64,000 nt of DNA, from assembly GCF_014898815.1 (NCBI RefSeq), contig NW_026515539.1, forward strand, positions 620,001 to 684,000, given 5' to 3'. Position 1 is the stretch's first letter; every line of letters starts with the position of its first letter. The position numbers and the translations under genes were made by a program. Origin of the DNA: Panonychus citri. Lineage: Eukaryota > Arthropoda > Arachnida > Trombidiformes > Tetranychidae. Below are positions 1 to 10,229 of the stretch, piece after piece. The notes beneath the pieces are model-generated. The model made no database searches and was not told the DNA's origin. It was given only the letters and a program-made list of their open reading frames with translations.

Positions 1-588
1 GTGATTATTATCGGACATCTTGATGACTACTGTAAGAGAAGTCACCTAAGAATGGGGAGGGAGACCAAACCAAATAGAAGAAAGAAAGAGAAATAGAAAG
101 GGTTAGTTAATTAGAAACCCATAACATAATAGTAATGATTATTTAGCAGTAATTGTTTTTTAGTTCTGTTTTTTTTTCTCAATTAGAAGACATTTAAAAA
201 CAGAGAGAGAGAGAAAAAGTAGAGAGAAGACAGAACGACACACACAGGCGAAGAGACAAAAATGGGAGAGATTGTGAAAAGAAAACCAGGAACACAGGGT
301 TGGGGTAATAAAATGTTTCCAATTTCATTGAGGAAAAAGAAACTGTAGAGAAAAAAATGAGCACTTACCATGGATTTGATGGTCAATATTGTGATTATTA
401 TCGGACATCTTGATGACTACTGTAAGAGAAGTCACCTAAGAATGGGGAGGGAGACCAAACCAAATAGAAGAAAGAAAGAGAAATAGAAAGGGTTAGTTAA
501 TTAGAAACCCATAACATAATAGTAATGATTATTTAGCAGTAATTGTTTTTTAGTTCTGTTTTTTTTTCTCAATTAGAAGACATTTAAA
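1..588. repeat. Tandem 390-bp repeat unit, about 198 bp identical in both copies
   Basis: Bases 1 to about 198 recur without visible change at 391 to about 588. The copies then diverge into different GA-rich tracts. The second copy is preceded by the end of a likely minus-strand exon (see 369-419). Copy 1 begins at or before the window edge, so the true left boundary and the copy number cannot be seen. The near-perfect identity means a recent duplication or an assembly artefact. Confidence 0.85.
369..419 (-). other. Candidate 51-nt symmetric coding exon (duplicated at 1-29)
   Basis: On the minus strand a pyrimidine-rich acceptor ending TTACAG (bases 420-422) is followed by 51 nt and then a consensus donor GTAAGT (368 down to 363). 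Two of the three frames stop. The open one (split codon, then VIKMSDNNHNIDHQIH, then a split codon) enters and leaves in phase 1, so the exon could be skipped or repeated without a frameshift. The same acceptor and first half of the exon recur at 29-1 and run off the window. The host gene is unknown, and the internal ATG could instead be a start codon. Inferred from splice signals alone. Confidence 0.4.
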
Positions 589-887
589 AGAGAGAGAGAG
601 AGAAAGATGAAGAAAGACAAGAATAAGAGGATGAAAGAGAGAAAAGGAAAAGGATAAAGAGACACAATCAATAACAACGAAAAATAAACACAACGATAAT
701 AATAATCGACACTCACACAGGCTCAAGATATTATTCCATGAAAAAAATAAGAAGAAGATGAAATGATGATGAGAAAAAAGAAAGAGGAAAAAGAGGATGA
801 AAAAGAAGAGAAAATATTAAAAGGAGAAAGAGAATGAGAAAGATGAAGTTGGAAAAGTAAGTAAAGAAAGAGAATAGAAAGACTCAC

Positions 888-956
888 ACATGTTAGAATC
901 AGAGCGACATCTACACTTAGAATAGAACATGAGAGTTTCGTCTCGTTGGCGCTCAT
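888..956 (-). other. Candidate first coding exon with ATG and GTGAGT donor
   Basis: A minus-strand ATG at 956 opens a short frame beginning MSANETKLSCS and ending with a donor-like GTGAGT at 887-882. With the alternative weak donor GTGTGA (889) it would end in phase 1 and could join in frame to the exon at 369-419. A diverged copy around 1940-1995 has lost the ATG (ATA) and the reading frame. No homology was recognised, so this may be a 5' exon of a gene running off the left edge, or chance. Confidence 0.25.
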
Positions 957-2640
957 TATGTTTCTCAATTTCGGTTTGTTGGTTTAATTTGTCTTCTCTC
1001 TGGTTAACCTTTAATTCTGATTGTTTTTTCTTTAATTGTTTTAATTAATTCTTTCAATTTGGATTATTTACTCGGTAAGTTGATCTGATTTACATTCTTT
1101 CCAACTGTTTTTCTCTCTATTCACTCAATGTTCCATTTGTTTGGTATGTTCTCTTTTTCTTTAACAATATGGTGGCTTTTGTTTTCTATTTTTATTCTAC
1201 TTTGTTTCTATTTGCGTTTTTTTTTGTTTCTTTTTTGTTTGTTTGGTGAAAATTTTGCTAATTTTTAATTAGATTTTGATTAATTTTCACTGATTCTCTG
1301 GTATAATTAGAAGGATTTTTTTGTTCGTTTCAATGTTTTGTGATTCTCTTTGCTTTGATTCGCCATATTGAGTTGGAAGACTTTCTCGGGAGAAAAATAT
1401 TCGGCTGCTTTTTAGAATAGAATTTTTGTTTTATTCTTTTTTGTTTAATTGTTCTTTTCTTCTCTTGTTCTATTTTCTTGTTATTTTCTGTTTATTTGGT
1501 TTTGTTTTTTTTCTGTCATATTCTTCATATTGATTATCGTTTTTAAAGGATAAGAAATTGTATCATTTGAACAGCTGATGATGGATCAATTTATCTTTCT
1601 CATTTTCACTTAACATTATTGCTAATTGAAGTTGAGATATTTTATGATTAGCGAATCTTATTCTAACTTATTGAAAATTCTCTTTCGTTATTTCAGTTAT
1701 CTGATGACAATTCTAGTAATGATTGATTATATAGAATTTCAGTTTGAAAATATTAATAAGATGATCAGTTTAACATGAAAGACAAATGACTAATGAGAAC
1801 TGAGTATCTCCTACATCTTCGTTGGCAGTTTCGTGAATACCTCGTGTTTAAAGGACGAAAGATTTTCCAAATTTGAATATGACGAAATCAAAGGTTATTA
1901 TTAGAAGAAAAAGAGAACAAAACAATTTTAAGAGAAAAAGAGACATCTAGTCATGGAATCGGGTGATAGGCTAACTTATTGGCGCTTATTACGCTTCCAT
2001 TTTCAACCTTTTGAGTTCTAATTAACTTCTAAATTGTTTAGTTCGGAAGTGAATCTGATCTTTTGAATTCTATTCACATGTTTCTCATATTCTATTATCG
2101 TTTCCTATTGACTCATGTTGATTTTTCCATCATGCGAAGGCGTTTTTTTCGCAAGGATTCTCATTCTGAGTTAAATAGGCACTTTTTCTATTGATTTGCT
2201 TTTAGTTCTAATTCTTATTTATTGTGACTAATCAATCGAATGACAGTTAATTGATTAAATCTCTCAAGTCTCTTGTCACTGAGACTTTGTCATTGGATCA
2301 GCTGATTTTATGTTCTTTCTTTTCATTTTTTTTTTCAGCGAATCAATCATGACTTCAGCTCTAAATTTTCATATCATCGTAACGATCATTAGCACTTTAA
2401 GCTCATAATTTGAAAGAAATTCATAGTCAATTGATCTAAATTAGTATTAAAATCTTATAATTTATTTATGAGATGATTAGAATGGTTTATGATTGTACAA
2501 TTTACGGATTAGAATCTATTGGATTAGTATTCATGTTACATAATTTACAATTTTCTTTTTAAAAAAGAGATAATCAACTGAGAGTTCAAATTGTTAAATC
2601 TTTCGTTTTGAATTATCATTTGGAGATTTGTTTCTCCATG
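957..2640. other. Noncoding, T-rich, with a diverged internal duplication
   Basis: No long frame is present. The stretch around 903-1150 is recognisably similar to about 1938-2120. Shared landmarks are GACATCTA, TTGGCGCT(C/T)ATTA and (A)GAATCTGATC-like words in the same order. This suggests an old segmental duplication of about 1 kb spacing. The right part lies downstream of the secreted-protein gene and contains a possible AATAAA (minus strand, near 2462). Confidence 0.4.
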
Positions 2641-3618
2641 TTAATCCATCATCTCTCCTTCCATGTCTTTCAATGATTTCAATTCATCGGGTAGATTTTT
2701 ATCAATAGAATCATCTAGTTCTCCATCAAGAGAATCAAATTTATCTTTTTTACCTTTATTCTTACTCATAACTTTTTCCTTTGCATGATGATGTTCATGA
2801 GAAGATGATAATCTTCCCCCATGAATTGAACTATGATCAACACCTTTGTAACCTAATGGATGAGAGTATTTACCTTTAAAGGTAGAATCATGTTGATCAT
2901 CACCCCAACCACCACCACCACCACTTCTCATCGGTTTCTCGTATTTATCGAATTTCATTTGATCCATTTTCTTTTCCATGGAAGAAGATGATTTACCTGA
3001 ATCATTATTCCATTTTTTCGATTGTTTCTCCTTTTTATCATGTTTTTCCATCTTCTTTTTTGAACCTTCCCTTGATCCCAGTTTCTTCTTTGAAGATTCC
3101 AAATGAGATCCACCAGCATCACTTGCCTTCTCTTTAGAATGTCCCATCTTTTTTCCACTTTTATCACTATGATGAAGAGTTGTCTTCCATTTTCCACCCT
3201 CCTCTTCCTCTGAGTGTCCACCCTTATTCCAATTCCATGTTTTCATTAATCCATCACCACGATTCCATTTTTTATTTAATCCCTTGTCTTTACTCTTATG
3301 TCCACCAGATTCCGAATGGAAACCATTTACCTTTTTCGCTTTATGTTTACCTTCACCGAGAAACATTTCCTCATCCTGTTTACCTTTGTCTAATTTACCT
3401 TTACTTGATGATTTTAAATTCTTCCAACCATTGGAATCAGCTTCTTTATGAGATCCATGATTTTTCTGATAACCTGAAACTTTGGAATCACTTTCAACCT
3501 TTAAATCGGATACTTTATCTGAAGATAAATCAGGTAATTGTAAACTCACTTGAACACAATTAATCACAAATAATAATAATAACACTGACAAGTAATTAAC
3601 TGATCCCTTTAACTTCAT
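2641..3618 (-). CDS. Secreted Lys/Gly/Ser/His-rich hydrophilic protein
   Basis: A 325-residue protein, function not recognised. The start chosen is the ATG at 3618 because it gives a textbook signal peptide (MKLKGSV then a core with YLSVLLLLFVI, likely cleaved near residue 25-30). The frame stays open upstream but has no better ATG. The mature part has almost no hydrophobic segments. It is dominated by K, G, S, H and D/E, with repeated Gly-His-Ser-Lys and Lys-Lys-like runs, several Trp-Asn and Trp-Lys pairs, and a GGGGGWG patch near residue 235. Such composition suggests an extracellular, largely disordered protein (matrix, cuticle, silk-associated or glandular), but that is inference. It is a single exon as read, with GA repeats just upstream at 3780-3798. 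Confidence 0.75.
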   Translation of the reverse strand: MKLKGSVNYLSVLLLLFVINCVQVSLQLPDLSSDKVSDLKVESDSKVSGYQKNHGSHKEADSNGWKNLKSSSKGKLDKGKQDEEMFLGEGKHKAKKVNGFHSESGGHKSKDKGLNKKWNRGDGLMKTWNWNKGGHSEEEEGGKWKTTLHHSDKSGKKMGHSKEKASDAGGSHLESSKKKLGSREGSKKKMEKHDKKEKQSKKWNNDSGKSSSSMEKKMDQMKFDKYEKPMRSGGGGGWGDDQHDSTFKGKYSHPLGYKGVDHSSIHGGRLSSSHEHHHAKEKVMSKNKGKKDKFDSLDGELDDSIDKNLPDELKSLKDMEGEMMD

Positions 3619-4493
3619 GATCCAAATTTTGTAAGGTGTGGTTTTGTTGAGTGTTAACACTTTTACAATCAAACTGTAAATGATCAACAAACTCGATCGC
3701 CGTTTTAATATAAGAACAATTTTTCCTCCTTCTAACTCTCCCGCCACGATTGTTGAAAACACTCAAAATAATGAGGATAGAAAGAGAGAGAGAGAGATTG
3801 ATTTTCTATTCTCTCCAAATTAACCAATAGATTTGTTCATTTTTTCTTCTCTTGTACCAGTTAATTGTTTTTTTTCTGTCATTAATTGTGTCAAAATTTA
3901 TACTCTCTTTCTCAATAGGCCTAACAATCAACAATAAACGAGGGAAAGTCACATTGAAATCAAAAAGAGAAAAGAAAAATTGTTCTCTATCTCTTTGATT
4001 GATTTTGCTAATCAGTTTTAAATTGTTTTCGCTTTTCTCTTTCTGATGATTAATCTGCTCCCTTAGCTCAAAAGATTTAAGCCAAGACCTTGGTTAATCC
4101 AACTGTTTCCTTCCTCTCACTTAATCTTTTTTTTAGCTCCTCTTTTTTTCACTCTCGCTCTCTTTTTTCTCGAGAGGCTCAGTTTCCACATGGTTCTTGT
4201 TGTTCTTGGTTAATTGTTACAACCAAATTGTTTTCACAATCAACAATTATTTCTCACAATTATCTTACCTTCTTATTACCATATAACAGGATTAATCGCC
4301 TACTGGATTATCGTAAATACAAGAGTATTTAATTTTGGAATCAATTGATTTGGTGATTTACTCTTGTGAAGAAAAGATTTGAATTTTTTTTCGCTCCTTC
4401 CTCTGGTTATTGTTGTTGTTTCGCTTACATTTCTTGGTTTCTTTTTCTCTGGTGTCTTCATTGGTCATCTTGCTGTCGATTTTAATTGCAATA
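3619..4493. other. Intergenic region between divergent genes
   Basis: Upstream region of the minus-strand secreted protein and of the possible plus-strand small gene at 4494. It holds a GA run (3782-3798) and pyrimidine-rich stretches that could be acceptors for 5' UTR exons. No coding frame could be supported, and no clear TATA box was seen. Confidence 0.5.
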
Positions 4494-4805
4494 ATGTCAT
4501 CCAATGGTAACAATGAGTGTAAATTAATTGTTGATTGGTTAATCCACACAGTTGATTTGGATAGTGATCAAGATAAAGATGTTAGAAAGTACAACAAAAA
4601 GGACAGGAGGAAAGGTAATTAATCCATTATTTTAATGTATTTTCTTTCAATGGAACAATTGAATTATACAAATTTCTCTTTAAATTTCTAACAATTAACG
4701 TCAATTTTTAAACATACATATTAATCTGGTGATCATATTTCATGTTCCTTGTGTTTGTTTACAGTTGAAAGTTTGTTGTTGATATTGATGTTGAAGTTAC
4801 GGTGA
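4494..4805 (+). CDS. Possible two-exon 53-aa protein
   Basis: Exons 4494-4614 and 4765-4805. The ATG at 4494 opens MSSNGNNECKLIVDWLIHTV and continues into an acidic/basic stretch. The frame reaches G|GTAATT at 4615, and a good acceptor (TTGTTTACAG, ending 4764) lets it continue in frame for 13 more codons (LLLILMLK-type end) to TGA. The join is phase 1 and keeps the frame, which is the only support. No family was recognised. It ends 6 bp from the convergent stop of the membrane-protein gene, which is tight and a reason for caution. Confidence 0.3.
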
Positions 4806-4811
4806 TTGTTT

Positions 4812-5297
4812 TTAAAATGTCAATGATTTAAGTCCAAGTTTAATCTTTTTCCGATCAATACAGATAAATATTATAATCATGGCAAAGGTGACAATTTCAA
4901 AAATAAGGGAGTCAAAATCCGATATTACAATGTGCCCGAAACAAGATATGAGGACAAGGATACTCCACAATTTAATCAGCAATTTTCGTTTTATGTAAAC
5001 GATAATGAAGGTACAAACTTTGAAGAAGGCAAGTATTGATGTGGCCACGATCACAATTATCTTGCGATGTCGGTATTGTTGTTGAATTGGTTCAACATCA
5101 TGAGCCAATAAATAAGATTCCGTTTCAATGGTAAGAATAACATGAAGTTCAATTAATCGTAAAACTGAAAAGACCAATGTAGATGAAAATGAAGATAATA
5201 TAATAGCTAATAAAACCATTCTAAGAGCGATGAAATTAACGGTCAACGATTCAGCTAAACTTGGCTTAATAGTGGCCGTATAATGAGCCATTGCCAT
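4812..5297 (-). CDS. Four-helix membrane protein, unrecognised
   Basis: A 161-residue protein read from the ATG at 5297 (a second ATG follows two codons later). Four hydrophobic segments lie at about residues 18-43, 78-98, 105-122 and 128-146. They are separated by short charged loops (a QQQYRHRK loop before helix 2, KRKLL between helices 2 and 3, DRKKIK after helix 4). This would put both termini on the same side. An acceptor-like TTGTTTCTAG lies about 12 bp upstream of the ATG, so a 5' UTR intron is possible. The size and topology resemble small tetraspan proteins, but no family signature (for example the tetraspanin CCG or claudin W-GLW-C-C) is present. Confidence 0.6.
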   Translation of the reverse strand: MAMAHYTATIKPSLAESLTVNFIALRMVLLAIILSSFSSTLVFSVLRLIELHVILTIETESYLLAHDVEPIQQQYRHRKIIVIVATSILAFFKVCTFIIVYIKRKLLIKLWSILVLISCFGHIVISDFDSLIFEIVTFAMIIIFICIDRKKIKLGLKSLTF

Positions 5298-6114
5298 GAG
5301 TAAATTAACTAGAAACAATTTTATAAACACTAATATTCAATTTGAGAAAAAGAGAGTTAATTGTTTGATGATATTCACTTGAAAGAATCAAGTCAAGCAA
5401 TAGATTATTATTATTATTCATTTTGATTTCTATTAATTTGATTGGTTATATCGATTCATGAATTCACTGATTATCTGGTTATTAATTGTTTACTTTTTCT
5501 TTTCATTGAAACAGATTAACTTCTTGTTTGTGTAGTCACGATAACGATGATTCAGTTTCATTTTCTTCTCGGAGGTGACCATGGGATGACCAGGGATTTG
5601 ATTGATTACTCCATCATTTACTAATGAATTACTACTAATTACTACCAACTATGGCACTATTAATACTATTATCACCTCTCTTTTTACAACACTTTTACCT
5701 TCTATGTCTCCAATAATCAAGATTCATAGATTTTCCTTAATTGTAGTTTCTGTCCAATTTAAAATTGAGTAAAAAACTCAGATAATTGCAAATTGTGACC
5801 TTAATTTTTACTTGTCTTCAATAGGTAAACTAATTGTAACAATTAACAACATTACATGTGATCTCCTATTATCCAACTATTTACTGAAACGTCAATAACC
5901 TTAACATTTGTTTTTTTTACAATTAACTCTGATTACCAATTTGATTGATTAATTTTTGTAATTGTATTACAATTCCAATGACCATGACTTAATTAACTGA
6001 AATATAACGCAATCAAATATCAAAATGAAAACTACGTCAACTCTTTTATTTGGTTTACAAATTGTTGATTTCGTTGAATGGTTAACATTGATTGTTTCAC
6101 AATCAGTAGATTTG
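5298..6114. other. Intergenic, A+T-rich; iPLA2 3' flank
   Basis: No supported coding frame. A minus-strand AATAAA (TTTATT at 6045-6050) sits about 65 bp past the iPLA2 stop and is a reasonable poly(A) signal for it. The left part is the 5' flank of the tetraspan gene. Confidence 0.5.
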
Positions 6115-8668
6115 TTAACTCAATTTAATCAAATCGAAAATTTCTTTCACTTGATCTCTAATCGTGTACATGAAGATCTTAGCGAAAAGCATCCCCTCGA
6201 CTATCTTTTCATCTCGAGTTTCATCGAGCGGAAGTTTCTCTTTCAATGGAGGATTAAGCCGATAATATGGAATCCCAAGTGACCCACACCAGGCCTTTGA
6301 CCGCTGGACAACGTGATTATCGGGATGAGTGGCCAGTTTGACCACTAGCTCGCCCAGCGTGATGTATTTAATTGCTGATCTAAAGGCGCCAACTGGATTC
6401 TTACGGAAAGCCATGTTACCAAAATCGTAGTTACCAACGGAGATTGGCCTTGGTTTACCATTACCGATGGACAGGACAAGATTGAGTATCTCCGATGATG
6501 AATCGTCATCAATTGAAATTTTTGAACATGAAGATTTGTACAGTGAACTATTGTTATTGTTGAAGAATTCAGTTAAACAATCAAGTGTCGGATTATTGGA
6601 CGTTAGACCGCCGTCAATAAACGGACCATAGGGTTTGAAAAAGGCTGGAGCTGCTGATGAGGCTCTAATTGCTTCCCATACGGCAAAATCATCTGATGAC
6701 CTGTAGGGTTGACCATCCATTTGAATGGGCTCATTAAGGTCAATCTTTGGTAAGTAACTTCGGAATAGATAGAGACGAGGCGGGTCACGATCGGCTAATA
6801 TCGCTGTGATCATTAGTTTTTTATCCGTAATTGAATTGATCTTCCGATCGGCGCCTATGTTACGCTTTAAAATCTGTTCTAATGCCTCAGTGTTATGTGG
6901 CCTTTTCGGGTTGAAAATTTCATCTTTCAACTCAAAATATTCGGCTCGTAGTTGTTTCAATGGCTTACCAACAACCAAGGAAGCAGCAATAATAGCGCCC
7001 GTTGAAGTGGCCCCGATCCAATCAAAATGATCTATCAACGGTTTATCAAGTAACTTTTGCAGTTCAAGTAAACTTTGAATTCCAAATAAACCCTTCATCC
7101 CACCGCCGTCGATACACAACATGTTGACCTTTTTCTGTCTGTTTTCTGTTGTTTTCGAGGAATTACAGTTCGAATCTGCAGTCAAATGTCTAAATGGATT
7201 AAAATATTGAGCAGGAATCGGATCAGGCCAAGTGGACAATGGATGACCATTGAAAACACCCTTGAAAGCACAACCATCTTTACAGCCGTAAGTCTTAGCC
7301 GGACATCTTGAGGCTCCTAATTTTTCAAGGACATATAACATATCCAAATGGTCTGGTGTTGATCGTTGGGATATACGATGTCTTGGAGTGTGATTTTTAC
7401 TGTTAACCAAATTAAAATCACAATCGTAAACAATTAAGGCCTGAAAACCTTCACGAAATCCAACAGTAATCGAAAAGTGTATCGGTGCTTGTCCATTAGG
7501 TCCAGGGATGTCGACATTTGCCCCCGCATTGAGTAAAGGTAACATGCAATCAAGTCGCTTACTCCTAATCATTGAATGAAGTGGTGTTTCGTTTAACTGA
7601 TTAACAGTCAACAATTTAAATCCAAAGCCAATTAACTGGGTCATCAGTTTCTGCCGTCTACACCAATGAAGTGGACTACCGGCGTGTTTACATTCACTGA
7701 AATCGATACCGGCCAACATTTCGGGAGTGAAATTGATTCGTTGCTCATCTTTGTTGACTCTTAATTGTGAAGATCTTTGGATAATATTTCTCGTCGAATC
7801 TTGATCAGATTCAATTCTTTTGAGGGTTAAAAGTCTTATCGTGAGTCCAATTCTCATGAATTCGTGAACATTACCAATCTTTTCATGGACACAGGCCAAA
7901 TGGAACGGAGTATAACCTAACTGATTAACATGATGGAATAAAGTTAATCCATGAGCTTGGTGTAAATCTTTAATCACCAATCGTAATAAACTAGTTGAAC
8001 TAATTGCTGATAAATGTAGGCAAGAATTACCTTCGAAATCAATCAGAGTTAAATCAGGTTTACATGTTAAAATCGCTTTAACCATTTCAATTTTTCCCGT
8101 TTTAATTGCAATTAACAGTGGAGTTTGAAGGTAATCGTTTTCATTATTGTTCAATTGATCACAACTAATTGGTAAGTTAAATACGTTAATCATTTCAAGA
8201 AAAGTGGCAATATGGATCCACTGCCAATCCATATGGGACAAAGCAACATCAACAATTGATTTGTAAGCTCGTAAAACTTTTTCTGTGGGGACAAACAAAC
8301 GACAACAATTAAGAGGAAATTGTCTCCAATCAACTAATTAACTTACGTTTCGTTTTAAAGGTTATAAATCGCTCGATCTGCTCGAAAATGGCTGATAATC
8401 GGATTAGAATCCGTTCACTTTCCCGTTGATTGTTGGTCGAGAAAATTGTATAACCTCCTGATGAAGATGCTTTTTTAATTACAATTTGATAACGATAATT
8501 GTCCTTTGAATTACTATTATCATTGTACAAAAATATTCTTCCAATTGATTTGACTAATTGTAATCGTTTAATATAATCATCAGCTCGGTAATAAGTTTCA
8601 TTTGAATATTCTGGTTGTCCTTTAATTGATTCACTAATTGATTGATTTTGAACACTAGACTCACCCAT
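6115..8668 (-). CDS. iPLA2-VIA: Calcium-independent phospholipase A2 (ankyrin-patatin, PLA2G6-like)
   Basis: Two coding exons, 8668-8347 and 8282-6115, joined across a 64-bp intron (GTAAGT...CCCCACAG) in phase 1. They give 829 residues against about 806 in human PLA2G6. The family hydrolyses the sn-2 acyl chain of phospholipids without calcium and acts in membrane remodelling and mitochondrial lipid repair. The N-terminal part has the family's pre-ankyrin domain (SDRV-like start near residue 40). Ankyrin repeats run from about 160 to 400 (TPLLIAIKTG, TPFHLACVH, SPLHWCRR, TPLHSMIRS, APIHFSI). The patatin domain spans about 495 to 680, with the oxyanion motif CIDGGGMKG at 497-505 and the catalytic Asp in DGGL (664). 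The nucleophile Ser534 lies in A-T-S-T-G rather than G-T-S-T-G. The start is the first ATG after an acceptor-like CTCAG, and no better upstream ATG is in frame. Symbol by homology to the Drosophila gene. Confidence 0.93.
8347..8668 (-). other. iPLA2-VIA: iPLA2 first coding exon
   Basis: Encodes residues 1-107 and the first base of codon 108. The content (YYRADDYIKRLQLVKSIGRI, then VIKKASSSGGYTIF) aligns in order with the pre-ankyrin region of PLA2G6 (strand-rich, ILFQNT.../FRLFQLE-like). This supports joining it to the long exon even though the linking intron is only 64 bp. The donor is AAAC|GTAAGT and the acceptor CCCCACAG|AA. Confidence 0.85.
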
Positions 8669-9061
8669 TGATGATTTAATTGATCTGAGATGATTTAATT
8701 TGATGAAAAAATAGACAACAACAAATCTATTCACAATTAAGGTTAAATTATTTCAACTAGAATCCTTGATTATTGTAACACTTTTTTTTTACTGACAATT
8801 TGTCTCATCGAAGAGTCAATTTCAATTTAGAATCTGTATTGAGCTAATTAAGGTGGAATTGTTGATTAATAAATTGTCAGTGGAAATTTAAATGTATCAA
8901 GTGTTTAAAAAAATATAATTTGTCAATTCAAGTGATTTATTTTTCTTGTGGCTTTGAGATCCAATGGAGATGTTGATGTTTAATTTAGTTGTAGTTTCGA
9001 TCAATTGATTAGGATAAACTGGATGAAGGAAAAAAAATTGACTTTTCTCATTTATAAACAA

Positions 9062-10229
9062 TTAACAAGGAAATTTGAGTTTGGTGTAAATGGCTTCTTT
9101 TGTTGGTAATCGTTGACTTAATTCAACTGGATCAAGTAAAATATCAATTGGTAGTTCAACCTTGGATATATCTTCCTCTTTTCTTGTGTATTCACGGATC
9201 ATGTAATTTTTGTCAACCTTTAAGATAATAGAAGAAAAAATTAATTTGATTTAGACGATTGATAAGATGATTTACTGATTTTCGACTGTTTGAAACTTAC
9301 TTCGTGATAGATTCTTGTGTCATGGATTCGCACCATTACTCCATCAACTCGAAGGAAATATCTGAGTAGAATGAAGAAGCAATGTCTCATCACTCTCTGT
9401 GAGAATTGGGAGAGAGAAAGAAAGAAATTAGATTTGATTCGATTCGATTTTGGGATTGGGAAATTTTGTTATGGAAAACTAACTATTTTAACGGAGCATT
9501 TGGCAACTCCATTATCTGCTAGTTCATCTTCAAAAAGATGAACTTCATCATAGAAAAGGATATTTTCTTTAACTTTAAGCTTTTCAATGTCAATCCGTTC
9601 GTTTGTTGGTTCTTCTAGTAAAGTTTGACCATCACGACTTGCAAGTAAATGACCCTTGTAGGTTGTGGTAAAAGTCCAGTCAAATGGATTGGGAACTCTT
9701 TTGATTGTTCAAAATCTTCTCTGCCTTTAACCATTCCTGAGAAACTTCAACTTTCATCCCTTCGGGAGCTGTTTTTGGAATTGACTTGAGTGCATTAAGA
9801 CAATCAAACTCAAGACCAAATCCTTTCGTATTTTCCAAGCGTAAAATATTTTTAGCAAATGTCATATCAGGAAAATGGATAAGAGATAATTCTGAGTTAA
9901 ATCTGTAAACAGAAAGAAAATTATTCTTTTAGAAAATAAATTAAACAAAACATCAACGGAAAGAGTTAAAAGCTAAAAAGACAATTGTTGCAAATATCTA
10001 TTGACCATCATCACCATCAGAACAAGATTTGATTTCCAATCGATTGTCTAACACTTAGATCTACTTACTTGCAAAAAAGACACAATGGATTAGATGGTTT
10101 AATTTCACACCCATCGGAACAACTTGATTGTAAAATGTGACTCCGACGAGTAACAATTGACCAATTTTGAAAATTATACGTTTGTTGATAAATCCCATCA
10201 AAGTGAACACTATCAACCGGTTCTGACAT
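9062..10229 (-). CDS. TIPRL: TIPRL / TIP41-like regulator of PP2A-family phosphatases (with a frame break)
   Basis: Five-part reading: exons 10229-10069, 9902-9484 (contains the break), 9396-9301 and 9217-9062, with introns of 166, 87 and 83 bp, all GT-AG. Spliced length is 832 nt, one more than a whole number of codons. Skipping one base gives 276 residues against 272 in human TIPRL. Recognisable blocks in order are YNFQNWSIVTRRSHIL, a GFGLEFDCLNAL block, NPFDWTFTTTYKG, FYDEVHLFEDELADNGV, RVMRHCFFILLRYFLRVDGV, RIHDTRIYHE, and a KLKFP end. The family binds the catalytic subunits of PP2A, PP4 and PP6 and links TOR and DNA-damage signalling to phosphatase activity. In exon 2 the frame that encodes GMKVEVSQEWLKAEKILNN stops at TGA (9680), whereas NPFDWT is read one base ahead. 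See the finding at 9680-9730. Confidence 0.9.

Noticed and set aside
2955..3563. Open frames overlapping the secreted K/G-rich gene
   Set aside because: The main frame has a signal peptide and full-length ATG start; the others have neither.
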